A stretch of 5,851 bases of DNA, taken from the NCBI GenBank assembly GCA_010027105.1, contig RGVT01000179.1:1-5851 (forward strand), written 5' to 3'. Position numbers and translations under genes: made by a program. The notes under the pieces are model-generated. The model had not been told where the DNA came from. It was given only the letters and a program-made list of their open reading frames with translations, and did not search any database. This DNA comes from Planctomycetia bacterium (GTDB taxonomy: Bacteria > Planctomycetota > Planctomycetia > Pirellulales > UBA1268). This document shows, in pieces, positions 1-5,699 of the stretch; within the stretch, counting starts at the first letter, position 1, and each line of letters begins with the position of its first letter.

Positions 1-645
1 GCGGTGGCGGCGGCCGGCGGTGCACTCGTGCTGGCCTGCGATGCCGCGGCCCGCTCCGCCGGCCTGCCCTTCGGCTGGCGCCTGGCCGCGCGGGCCGGAT
101 ACGCAGCCGCACTGGCGGCCGTGGGAGCGTCGCCCCGGCACGGCTCCGGGCTCGACACCGTGCTCTGGCTCGCCGGGGTCGGCCTCGCCGGAGCGGTCGT
201 GGCCGCTCCCGTGGCCGCTCCCTGGGTCCGCCGCGCCGGCCGCCTCCGGCCCGGCGGCGTGGGCGGGCTCAGCTGGCGTTGGCGGCCGCCTCGCCCGGTC
301 GCGGCGTTCCGCGCCGCGGCCGCGGCCCCCTCCCTTCCCGCCTGCCCCGGCAGCCTGCGGCAGCGGTTCGAGCGGTACGAACTCGACGGCCACGACTGCC
401 TGCGGGGCACGCTCTCGCTCACGGTGCCGCAGGGGGCGCGGGCGGCCCACGGGCACGTCGGCTTCTGCCCCTCGTTTCGCACGCTGCCGGAGGTGGAGGC
501 CGGCACCTCGTTCGACGGCGTCGAGGCGGTCGTGACCGCGGCCGAGATCGTGCCCTGGGGGGTGCGGATCGAGTGCCGCCTCGACGAGCCGGTCGACGAG
601 CCGATCGAGATCCCGATCGACGTGTTCGCGCGGTCCCCCTCCTGA
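1..645 (+). CDS. Hypothetical membrane-anchored protein, possibly 5'-truncated
   Basis: I do not recognise this protein. The frame is open from the first base of the window. The first possible start is GTG at 4 (213 residues), but nothing in the window excludes an upstream start, so the gene may be cut by the window edge. Numbering from that GTG, residues about 31-42 are a short alanine-rich hydrophobic stretch and residues about 50-75 (LDTVLWLAGVGLAGAV onward) form a convincing membrane span, followed by positive charges (RR at 76-77). After a Pro/Arg/Ala-rich linker, residues about 116-210 look like a compact soluble, mostly beta domain: RQRFERY, then CLRGTLSLTV, GHVGFCPSF with a second Cys, and an acidic end rich in E, D and P. 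This reads like a one- or two-span anchored protein with a C-terminal beta domain, a layout I associate with uncharacterised planctomycete proteins. The small gene at 648 starts 2 nt after its stop, so the two are probably co-translated. Function unknown. Confidence 0.7.
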   Translation, partial: AVAAAGGALVLACDAAARSAGLPFGWRLAARAGYAAALAAVGASPRHGSGLDTVLWLAGVGLAGAVVAAPVAAPWVRRAGRLRPGGVGGLSWRWRPPRPVAAFRAAAAAPSLPACPGSLRQRFERYELDGHDCLRGTLSLTVPQGARAAHGHVGFCPSFRTLPEVEAGTSFDGVEAVVTAAEIVPWGVRIECRLDEPVDEPIEIPIDVFARSPS

Positions 646-647
646 CC

Positions 648-767
648 ATGTTCATGCCGATGGCACGCTGGCCCGAACATCTCTGGACGACGATCTTCAC
701 CTACGGCGTGATCTTCGTCGGCTTTCCGCTGCTCTGCCTGCTGTTCTGGAACTGGGTGCGCGGATGA
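648..767 (+). CDS. Small single-span membrane protein (39 aa)
   Basis: This short reading frame has an ATG at 648 and a TGA at 765-767, giving 39 residues. It begins MFMPMARWPEHLWTT and continues into an uninterrupted hydrophobic segment (residues about 16-34, IFTYGVIFVGFPLLCLLFW) ending NWVRG. That is a typical single transmembrane helix with an aromatic belt (W8, W13, Y19, W34, W36) and a basic residue at the end. ATGs at 654 and 660 are alternative in-frame starts. The context supports a real gene: it begins 2 nt after the upstream stop (TGA-CC-ATG), and its own stop overlaps the start of the next gene as ATGA (764-767). It fills exactly the gap between two confident genes. No clear Shine-Dalgarno precedes it, so translation would depend on coupling. 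Function unknown; it may be a small membrane subunit, or a leader that couples translation into the downstream gene. Chance hydrophobicity cannot be excluded for so short a frame. Confidence 0.55.
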   Translation: MFMPMARWPEHLWTTIFTYGVIFVGFPLLCLLFWNWVRG

Positions 768-2203
768 CCGACGCGGCCGCCGTCGTTCCCGCACCGCTCG
801 CGTCGGCCCTCGCCCGCGCCGGCCAGGAACGCGTGCTGCGATTCTGGCCGACGCTCGATGCCGCCGGCCGATCCCGCCTGCTCGGTCAACTCGCGGTCAT
901 CGACTGGGACGAGTTCGAGACCCTGCAACGCCTCGCCTCGCGGCGGCAGCCCGCGCCGCCGGCCGCGATCGATCTGGCCGCCGCGACGACCCCGCCCTGC
1001 CTGCGGCTGCGGGATCCGGCGAACGCGCCGGGCCCCGCCGTCGCCGTCGCGACCGGGGAGCGGCTGCTCGCGGCCGGCCGCGTGGGCGCGATCCTCGTGG
1101 CCGGCGGCCAGGGCACGCGCCTCGGCTGCCACGGCCCCAAGGGCCTCGTGGCCGCCGGCCCCGTGTCGGGGGCGAACCTGTTCGAACTGCTGTTCGGCAA
1201 ACTGCGGGCCGTACACCGGCGATTCGGCCGCCGCGTGCCGCTGGCGATCATGACGAGCTCGGCCACCGACGCCGCAACGCGGCGGTTCCTCGGCGAATCC
1301 GGCCACTGCGGCCTCGATCCCGACTTCGTCCACGTCTTCCGGCAGCACGACCTTCCGGCCATCGACGCCGCGACGGGTGCGATCCTGCTCGACGCGCCCG
1401 ACCGCCTCGCGCTGGCCCCCGACGGCCACGGCGGCATGCTCGTGGCGCTCCACGAATCGGGCGGCCTCGACTGGTTCGGCCGCCACGGCGTCGAGCACCT
1501 CGCGAGCTTCCAGGTCGACAACCCGCTCGCCCTGCCGCTCGACCGCGAATTCCTCGGCTACCACGCCCTCTCGCGGGCCGACTTCTCCACGCAGGTGGTG
1601 AGCAAGCGCGAGCCCGGCGAGCGGGTCGGCGTGGTCGTGGAGCAGGGCGGCCGCCACGCCGTCGTGGAATACAGCGACCTCCCCCCGGCCCTCGCCGCCG
1701 AGCGGCGGCCCGACGGCCGGCTGCGGTTCCACGCCGGCTCGATCGCGGTGCACTGCTTCACCAAGGCCTTCCTCGACCGGGCCGCGGCCCGCAGGGACTC
1801 GCTCCCGCTGCACCTCGCCCACAAGGCCGTGCCGTATCTCGACGAACTCGGCACCCTCGTCAGGCCGGCCACCCCCAACGCGTTCAAGTTCGAACGCTTC
1901 ATCTTCGACCTCATGCCGCTGGCCCGCAGCGTGACCGTCGTGGAAATCGATGCCTGCGACGGCTTCGCCCCGCTGAAGAATCCCGCGGGCTCCGCGGCCG
2001 ACGCCCCGGAGCACGTCCACGCCGCCCTCGTGGACCACGCCCGCCGCCTCCTCGCCGAGGCGGGCGTGACGGTGGCCGACGGTGTCGACGTGGAACTCGA
2101 CTCGGCCACGATCCTCGACGCCGCCGACGTCGCCGCCGCGCTCCCCCGCGGCACGCACATCGCCACGCCGCAGGTGATTCGCGGAATGATCCCACGGACG
2201 TGA
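764..2203 (+). CDS. UDPGP-family uridylyltransferase, UAP1/AGX-like (probable UDP-N-acetylhexosamine pyrophosphorylase)
   Basis: A 479-residue cytoplasmic nucleotidyltransferase that should condense UTP with a sugar 1-phosphate (N-acetylglucosamine-1-P or a related hexose-1-P) to give UDP-sugar and pyrophosphate. After a helical N-terminal region (about 1-105) comes the nucleotide-binding loop AGGQGTRLG at 113-121, followed by PKG at 125-127, the signature of the UDPGP family. Further family landmarks are FQVDNPLA at about 250-257 (the uridine/metal-binding VDN), VVEYSDL at 300-306, DGRLRFHAGSIAVHCF just after it, NAFKFERFIFD at 372-382 and FAPLKN at 401-406. These correspond closely to eukaryotic AGX1/UAP1 (VVEYSE, NGIKMEKFVFD, FSPLKN), closer than to bacterial GalU or GlmU. 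Length is near the usual 480-520. The start is the ATG overlapping the upstream stop (ATGA); no strong Shine-Dalgarno is visible, which suggests coupling. Family assignment is secure; the exact sugar is not, since UDP-glucose or UDP-GalNAc remain possible. Confidence 0.93.
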   Translation: MTDAAAVVPAPLASALARAGQERVLRFWPTLDAAGRSRLLGQLAVIDWDEFETLQRLASRRQPAPPAAIDLAAATTPPCLRLRDPANAPGPAVAVATGERLLAAGRVGAILVAGGQGTRLGCHGPKGLVAAGPVSGANLFELLFGKLRAVHRRFGRRVPLAIMTSSATDAATRRFLGESGHCGLDPDFVHVFRQHDLPAIDAATGAILLDAPDRLALAPDGHGGMLVALHESGGLDWFGRHGVEHLASFQVDNPLALPLDREFLGYHALSRADFSTQVVSKREPGERVGVVVEQGGRHAVVEYSDLPPALAAERRPDGRLRFHAGSIAVHCFTKAFLDRAAARRDSLPLHLAHKAVPYLDELGTLVRPATPNAFKFERFIFDLMPLARSVTVVEIDACDGFAPLKNPAGSAADAPEHVHAALVDHARRLLAEAGVTVADGVDVELDSATILDAADVAAALPRGTHIATPQVIRGMIPRT

Positions 2204-2255
2204 TGCCGTCGTCGCTGACTCGCCCGAGCCGGGTTGGGCAAGAAGAGCAAAGCAC

Positions 2256-2311
2256 GACAGGCTGAAGCCTGTCCCACATGGGGGCATGACAGGCTGAAGC
2301 CTGCCCTACGT
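2256..2311. repeat. Two tandem copies of a palindromic 24-nt motif
   Basis: Copy 1 (2256-2279) begins with GACAGGCTGAAGCCTGTC, a perfect inverted repeat of 8 nt arms around a 2-nt centre. Copy 2 (2288-2311) begins GACAGGCTGAAGCCTGCC, with one arm mismatch. The copies share their first 16 bases exactly and match at 21 of 24 positions, starting 32 nt apart with an 8-nt spacer (GGGGGCAT with its flanking G) between them. The intergenic location, palindromic form and pairing resemble REP-type dispersed elements in bacterial genomes; membership of such a family is inference, since only these two copies are in view. Other possible roles are a dimeric regulator's operator upstream of manC, or an RNA hairpin in the leader. 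Confidence 0.75.
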
Positions 2312-2331
2312 TCCGCTACAGTACGCGAAAC

Positions 2332-2336
2332 AGGAA
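2332..2336 (+). promoter_or_regulatory. Ribosome binding site of manC
   Basis: AGGAA lies 7 nt upstream of the ATG at 2344, a good Shine-Dalgarno match at ideal spacing. It fixes the manC start and shows that this gene is translated independently of the block upstream. Confidence 0.75.
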
Positions 2337-2343
2337 ACGCCAC

Positions 2344-3426
2344 ATGCTGCATGCGATCGTGATGGCCGGGGGATCCGGCACGAGGTTTTGGCCCGCCAGC
2401 CGGGCCGGGCTGCCGAAGCAGCTCCTGCCGCTGGCCGGCGCGAAGACGCTGCTCGAAGACACGGTCGCCCGGCTCGAGGGGCTCGTGCCGCCGGAGCGGA
2501 TGCTCGTCGTGACGTCGCAGCGGCTGCTGCCGGCCGTCAAGAAGCAGCTCCCCCGGCTGCCTGACACGGCGCTCGTCGGCGAGCCGTGCAAGCGTGACAC
2601 GGCCCCCTGCGTGGGCTTGGCGGCGCTGCTGGTGGCGCGGCACGATCCCGACGCCACGCTGGCCGTGATACCCTCCGACCACGTGATCGCGCCGGCGGCG
2701 ACCTTTCGCGCGGCGCTCGAGCAGGCGGCGGACCTCGTCGCCGAGTCGCCCGGCAGGCTCGTCACGTTCGGCATCAAGCCGACCTATCCCGCCGAGAGCT
2801 TCGGCTACATCCAGCAGGGGGCGCCGCTCGCGCGGCCGGGCGGGGCGGCACCGGCGCATGCGGTGGCCCGCTTCAAGGAGAAGCCGCCGGCGAGCGTGGC
2901 CCGGGAGTATCTCGCGGCCGGAAACTACCTGTGGAACGCCGGGATCTTCGTCTGGAAGGCGGCCACGATCCTCGAGGCGCTCGCCGCGAGGCAGCCGGAG
3001 TGTCTGTCACGGCTCGAGACGATCGTCGCCGCCTGGGACACGCCCGGGCGGGAGGGGGTGTTCGACCGCGAGTTCGCGGCCATCAAGGGGATCTCGATCG
3101 ACTACGCCGTGCTCGAGCACGCCCCCGACGTGGCGGTGATCGAAGCCCCGTTCGCGTGGGACGACCTCGGCGGCTGGTCGGCGGTGGCGAGGCAGCGCGG
3201 CGCCGACGCCGCGGGAAACACGGTCGTGGGCCGGCACCTGGGCATCGATTCGGTCCGCACGATCGTGCACTCCCGGCCCGACCACCTCGTCGTCACGCTG
3301 GGCCTCGAGGATATGCTTGTGGTGCACACCCCCGACGCCACGCTCGTGGCCGACCGCGGCCACGAGGAGGCGGTCCGGAAGGTGGTGGCCGAACTGGAGA
3401 AGCGCGGGTGGACAGAGTTCTTGTAG
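2344..3426 (+). CDS. manC: Mannose-1-phosphate guanylyltransferase
   Basis: A 360-residue cytoplasmic enzyme that makes GDP-mannose and pyrophosphate from GTP and mannose-1-phosphate, supplying mannose (and via it fucose or rhamnose branches) for surface polysaccharides and glycans. The N-terminal nucleotide-binding signature MAGGSGTRFWPASR (7-20) with PKQ (24-26) is diagnostic. Other landmarks are PSDH at 110-113 (metal/nucleotide-binding Asp), ESFGYIQQG at 151-159, FKEKP at 177-181, NYLWNAGIFVW at 194-204, SIDYAVLE at 251-258 and WDDLGGW at 272-278. It is the short, single-activity form: the length fits the catalytic part plus a brief C-terminal segment, and there is no cupin phosphomannose isomerase domain as in the roughly 470-residue bifunctional ManC/AlgA. 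A strong Shine-Dalgarno sits 7 nt before the ATG. It heads a run of four overlapping genes. Closely related sugar-phosphate specificities exist in this family, but the motif set favours mannose-1-P/GTP. Confidence 0.95.
   Translation: MLHAIVMAGGSGTRFWPASRAGLPKQLLPLAGAKTLLEDTVARLEGLVPPERMLVVTSQRLLPAVKKQLPRLPDTALVGEPCKRDTAPCVGLAALLVARHDPDATLAVIPSDHVIAPAATFRAALEQAADLVAESPGRLVTFGIKPTYPAESFGYIQQGAPLARPGGAAPAHAVARFKEKPPASVAREYLAAGNYLWNAGIFVWKAATILEALAARQPECLSRLETIVAAWDTPGREGVFDREFAAIKGISIDYAVLEHAPDVAVIEAPFAWDDLGGWSAVARQRGADAAGNTVVGRHLGIDSVRTIVHSRPDHLVVTLGLEDMLVVHTPDATLVADRGHEEAVRKVVAELEKRGWTEFL
3396..3400 (+). promoter_or_regulatory. Ribosome binding site inside the end of manC
   Basis: GGAGA lies within the manC coding sequence, 7 nt before the GTG at 3408. 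Its position selects that GTG as the start of the hydrolase gene, the only nearby start that also yields a clean signal peptide. Confidence 0.6.
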
Positions 3427-4385
3427 CGGTGTGCCTCGTCGGAGCGGCGGTGGCCGGCTCCGCGCCGGCCGCCGAGCCGCCGCCGGGTGACGCCGCCTGG
3501 CTCGCCCGGCTCCGCACCGCGGCGGAGGGGCTGGCGTGGTCCGACGAGCTCGTGCGGCACGACTGGCGGCTCCAGCGCCGGCCCGGCACCGACGAGTGCA
3601 GGATCCTCGACCCGAACGACGCCTGCGTGCACGAAGGGAGCCTGGAGGAGTGCCGGGGAGAATTCGCGCGCCTCGAGGCGGCCGGGCGGATTCCGCCCGT
3701 GGCCGGCGACGCCGTGATCGTCCTCCACGGGCTCGGCGAAAACCGGGCCGCGATGAGACCGCTGGTGCAGCATCTGCGGGTGCGGCTCGACGCCGCCGTG
3801 CTCGCCGTCGGCTACGCCAGCCCGCAGGCCGGCATCGACGGCCACGGCGCGTCCCTCGGCCGCGTCGTCGCCGGGCTTCCCGGGGCGACGCGGATCAGCT
3901 TCGTGTGCCACAGCCTCGGAAACCTCGTGGTGCGCCGCTGGATGCACGAGGCGCCCGCGGCCGACCTTGCCCGCCTCCACCGGATGGTGATGCTCGGGGC
4001 GCCGAACCAGGGATCGGACCTGGCCCGCATGACGGCCAACGTCTGGCTGCTCTCGAAGCTCGCCCGCGGTGCGGCCCAGGACCTCGTGCTCCACTGGCCA
4101 GAGATCTCGAAGTCGCTCGCCGTGCCTCCCTGCGAGTTCGGCATCGTGGCCGGCGGCACGGGGGACGACCGCGGCTACAGCACGCTGCTCGCCGGCGACG
4201 ACGACGCGGTCGTGCGCGTGGCCGAGACCCGTCTCGACGGCGCCCGCGACTTCCTCCTCCTGCCCGTGAGCCACGCCGCGATGATGAAGAACGCCGCCGT
4301 GCAGGAGGCCACGGTGGCGTTCCTGCGGACGGGCCGGTTCGCGGCGTCCGCCGATCCGGCGGCGGGGGCATCGGCCGATGAGTGA
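3408..4385 (+). CDS. Secreted alpha/beta-hydrolase (lipase/esterase-like)
   Basis: A 325-residue serine hydrolase of the alpha/beta-hydrolase fold, probably exported. The GTG start at 3408 gives a classical signal peptide (MDRVLVAVCLVGAAVAGSAPA), with a likely cleavage at A19-P-A21. The mature N-terminal part (about 23-100) carries cysteines at 64, 73 and 82 and is not recognised by me. The hydrolase core starts with VIVLHGLG at 103-110, where the HG pair marks the oxyanion region. The nucleophile elbow is CHSLG at 167-171 with Ser169 as probable nucleophile; the first glycine of the usual G-x-S-x-G is Cys here. GAPNQGSD follows at about 200, a lipase-like segment. GDDDAVV at 263-269 offers the acid residue and SHAAMM at 288-293 gives His289, completing the triad. 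It overlaps the end of manC by 19 nt and ruvX by 8 nt. It resembles lipases and PGAP1/DUF676-type esterases, but the substrate (lipid ester, acetylated glycan or other) cannot be deduced. Confidence 0.85.
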   Translation: MDRVLVAVCLVGAAVAGSAPAAEPPPGDAAWLARLRTAAEGLAWSDELVRHDWRLQRRPGTDECRILDPNDACVHEGSLEECRGEFARLEAAGRIPPVAGDAVIVLHGLGENRAAMRPLVQHLRVRLDAAVLAVGYASPQAGIDGHGASLGRVVAGLPGATRISFVCHSLGNLVVRRWMHEAPAADLARLHRMVMLGAPNQGSDLARMTANVWLLSKLARGAAQDLVLHWPEISKSLAVPPCEFGIVAGGTGDDRGYSTLLAGDDDAVVRVAETRLDGARDFLLLPVSHAAMMKNAAVQEATVAFLRTGRFAASADPAAGASADE

Positions 4386-4860
4386 CGGCACCGGTGCGAT
4401 CCCGGCCGGCCGCGTCGCCGGCGTCGACTACGGCCGCAAGCGGATCGGGATCGCCGTCTGCGACGCCGGGCGGATCATCGCCAGCCCCCTGCCCTTCCAC
4501 GTGCCTGCGGGCGACGAGGCGACCGAGGCCGCGTTCTTCCGCGGGCTCGCCGCCGCCGAGGAGGTCGTCGGCTTCGTCGTCGGCCTGCCGGTGCACGCCG
4601 ACGGGAGCCCGAGCCGGATGTCGGCGGAGGCGGAGCGGTTCGGCGGCTGGCTCGCGGCCGCCACCGGCCTGCCCGTCGTGTTCCACGACGAGCGCTACAC
4701 CTCCGTCGAGGCCGCCGGCAGGCTCGCGGGCCTCGGCCTCTCGCGCGGCAAGAAGAAGGCCCGCACCGATTCGATCGCCGCGCAGATCCTGCTCACGGCA
4801 TGGATGGAGGCCGACGCCGCCGGCACGCTCACCGGCCGTCCCGGAGCCCTCGACGGATGA
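4378..4860 (+). CDS. ruvX: RuvX/YqgF RNase H-fold nuclease (pre-16S rRNA processing / putative Holliday junction resolvase)
   Basis: A 160-residue cytoplasmic protein of the YqgF family, essential in several bacteria, where it takes part in 16S rRNA 5'-end maturation; an older annotation is Holliday junction resolvase. The first RNase H strand is VAGVDYGRKRIGIAV with catalytic Asp17, followed by the family's SPLPF stretch. VVGLPVHADGS near residue 70 matches the usual GLP-x-x-x-DG segment, FHDERYTSVEA at 102-112 is the conserved DER(Y/L)TS motif, and KKKARTDSIAAQILL contains the last acidic residue, Asp131, before the C-terminal helix. It is slightly longer than the roughly 138-residue E. coli protein because of short N- and C-terminal extensions. 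ATG at 4378 overlaps the hydrolase stop by 8 nt; only a weak G-rich stretch precedes it. The downstream gene begins in its stop codon (ATGA). Confidence 0.95.
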   Translation: MSDGTGAIPAGRVAGVDYGRKRIGIAVCDAGRIIASPLPFHVPAGDEATEAAFFRGLAAAEEVVGFVVGLPVHADGSPSRMSAEAERFGGWLAAATGLPVVFHDERYTSVEAAGRLAGLGLSRGKKKARTDSIAAQILLTAWMEADAAGTLTGRPGALDG

Positions 4861-5699
4861 GCGGGGGCACGCGACTCGTCGTCGGCTGCGGCTACCTCGG
4901 CCTGCGGGTCGCGAAACTCTGGCGGCGGGCGGGCGCTCGCGTGGTCGCGGTCTCGCGGTCGGCCGAGCGGGCGAACATCCTCGCCGCGGAGGGGCTCGAG
5001 CCGCTCGTCGGCGACGTCACGTCGCCCGGCGGGCTCGGCGGCCTCCCCGCCGTCGACACGCTCTTCTGGGCCGTCGGCTTCGACCGCGCCTCCGGCACCT
5101 CCCCGCGCGACGTGCACGTCGACGGCCTCGGCCGCCTCCTCGACGCGCTTCCGGGCACGCCCCGCGTCTTGCTCTCGAGTTCGACGGGCGTGTGGGGCGC
5201 CGACGACGGCGGCGTGGTGAACGAAACCACCCCGGCGCACCCCGTGCGCGAGGCGGGCCGCGTCCTCCTCGAGTCCGAGGCCCTGCTCCAGGCCCGCACC
5301 GGCTCCCGCGGAACGGCCCTGCGGTTCGCCGGCCTCTACGGCCCCGGCCGTCTCCCGCGGCTCGACGACCTCGCGGCCGGCCGGCCGATCGCCGCCGACC
5401 CCGACAGCTGGCTCAACCTCGTCCACGTCGACGACGCGGCCCGGATCGTCGTCGCTGTCGCAGCCGCACCGCACGCCCGGCGGCTGTACGTCGTCTCCGA
5501 CGGCATGCCTGTGCGCCGCCGTGACTGGTACGCCCACCTCGCCGCCCGCACCGGCAGCCCGCCGCCCACGTTCGACCTCTCGGCCGAGCGCATCCGCGGT
5601 GCCGACAAACGCGTCGACCCGTCGCTGCTCTACCGCGACATCCCGCTCGCGCTCACCTACCGTGACTCGTTCCAGGGCATCGACGCGATCGTTGGATAG
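4857..5699 (+). CDS. NAD(P)-binding SDR-family protein, YeeZ-like
   Basis: A 280-residue Rossmann-fold protein of the extended short-chain dehydrogenase/epimerase superfamily. RLVVGCGYLGLRVAKLW (6-22) contains the dinucleotide-binding G-x-G-x-x-G at 10-15, and an Arg after strand 2 (VAVSRS) hints at NADP. VLLSSSTGVWG at 104-114 holds the conserved serine strand. The position of the usual catalytic Y-x-x-x-K reads A133-G-R-V-L137, so both Tyr and Lys are missing; GRVL is what I recall at this place in E. coli YeeZ, so this looks like a subfamily trait. LRFAGLYGPGRLP at 155-167 and LNLVHVDDAA at 186-195 are typical extended-SDR segments. The start chosen is ATG 4857, which overlaps the ruvX stop by 4 nt and has GGAG 10 nt upstream; longer in-frame starts would add residues inside ruvX without family support. 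Substrate unknown; a binding or regulatory role rather than classical redox catalysis is possible. Confidence 0.88.
   Translation: MSGGTRLVVGCGYLGLRVAKLWRRAGARVVAVSRSAERANILAAEGLEPLVGDVTSPGGLGGLPAVDTLFWAVGFDRASGTSPRDVHVDGLGRLLDALPGTPRVLLSSSTGVWGADDGGVVNETTPAHPVREAGRVLLESEALLQARTGSRGTALRFAGLYGPGRLPRLDDLAAGRPIAADPDSWLNLVHVDDAARIVVAVAAAPHARRLYVVSDGMPVRRRDWYAHLAARTGSPPPTFDLSAERIRGADKRVDPSLLYRDIPLALTYRDSFQGIDAIVG

Larger units (their letters stand above)
2204..2343 (+). promoter_or_regulatory. Intergenic region before manC, probable promoter region
   Basis: This 140-nt gap is the only sizeable break between genes and separates the two gene blocks, so a promoter for the manC-hydrolase-ruvX-SDR run is most likely here. 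The motif match is weak: TACAGT at 2317-2322 fits a -10 box at four of six positions, and CTGAAG at 2294-2299, 17 nt upstream, fits a -35 box at only three of six and lies inside the second repeat copy. Two palindromic repeat copies occupy 2256-2311. They are not followed by a T tract, so they do not look like standard intrinsic terminators for the upstream gene. The exact promoter is inference. Confidence 0.3.

Noticed and set aside
2256..2273. Intrinsic terminator for the UAP1-like gene
   Set aside because: The hairpin has strong arms but only a 2-nt centre, and is followed by CCACATG rather than a T tract.
701..2287. Long reverse-strand open frame (528 codons) opposite the UAP1-like gene
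   Set aside because: It is the antisense shadow of a confident gene in GC-rich DNA, where stop codons are rare; the translation is low-complexity Gly/Arg/Glu/Ala/Val without family motifs.
2256..2311. CRISPR array
   Set aside because: There are only two copies, with an 8-nt gap between them and no cas genes; the palindromic pair is better described as a REP-like or operator-type repeat.
2931..3407. N-terminal extension of the hydrolase frame back into manC
   Set aside because: The extension is an Arg/Gly-rich out-of-frame reading of manC. The GTG at 3408 has a ribosome binding site and gives a signal peptide, so it is the better start.
3102..4391. Reverse-strand open frame of 429 codons
   Set aside because: It lies opposite manC and the hydrolase, both with intact catalytic motifs, and its own product has no recognisable domain.
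4382..5524. 380-codon + strand frame across ruvX and the SDR gene
   Set aside because: Its product is Arg/Pro/Ser-rich low complexity and it overlaps two confident genes in another frame.
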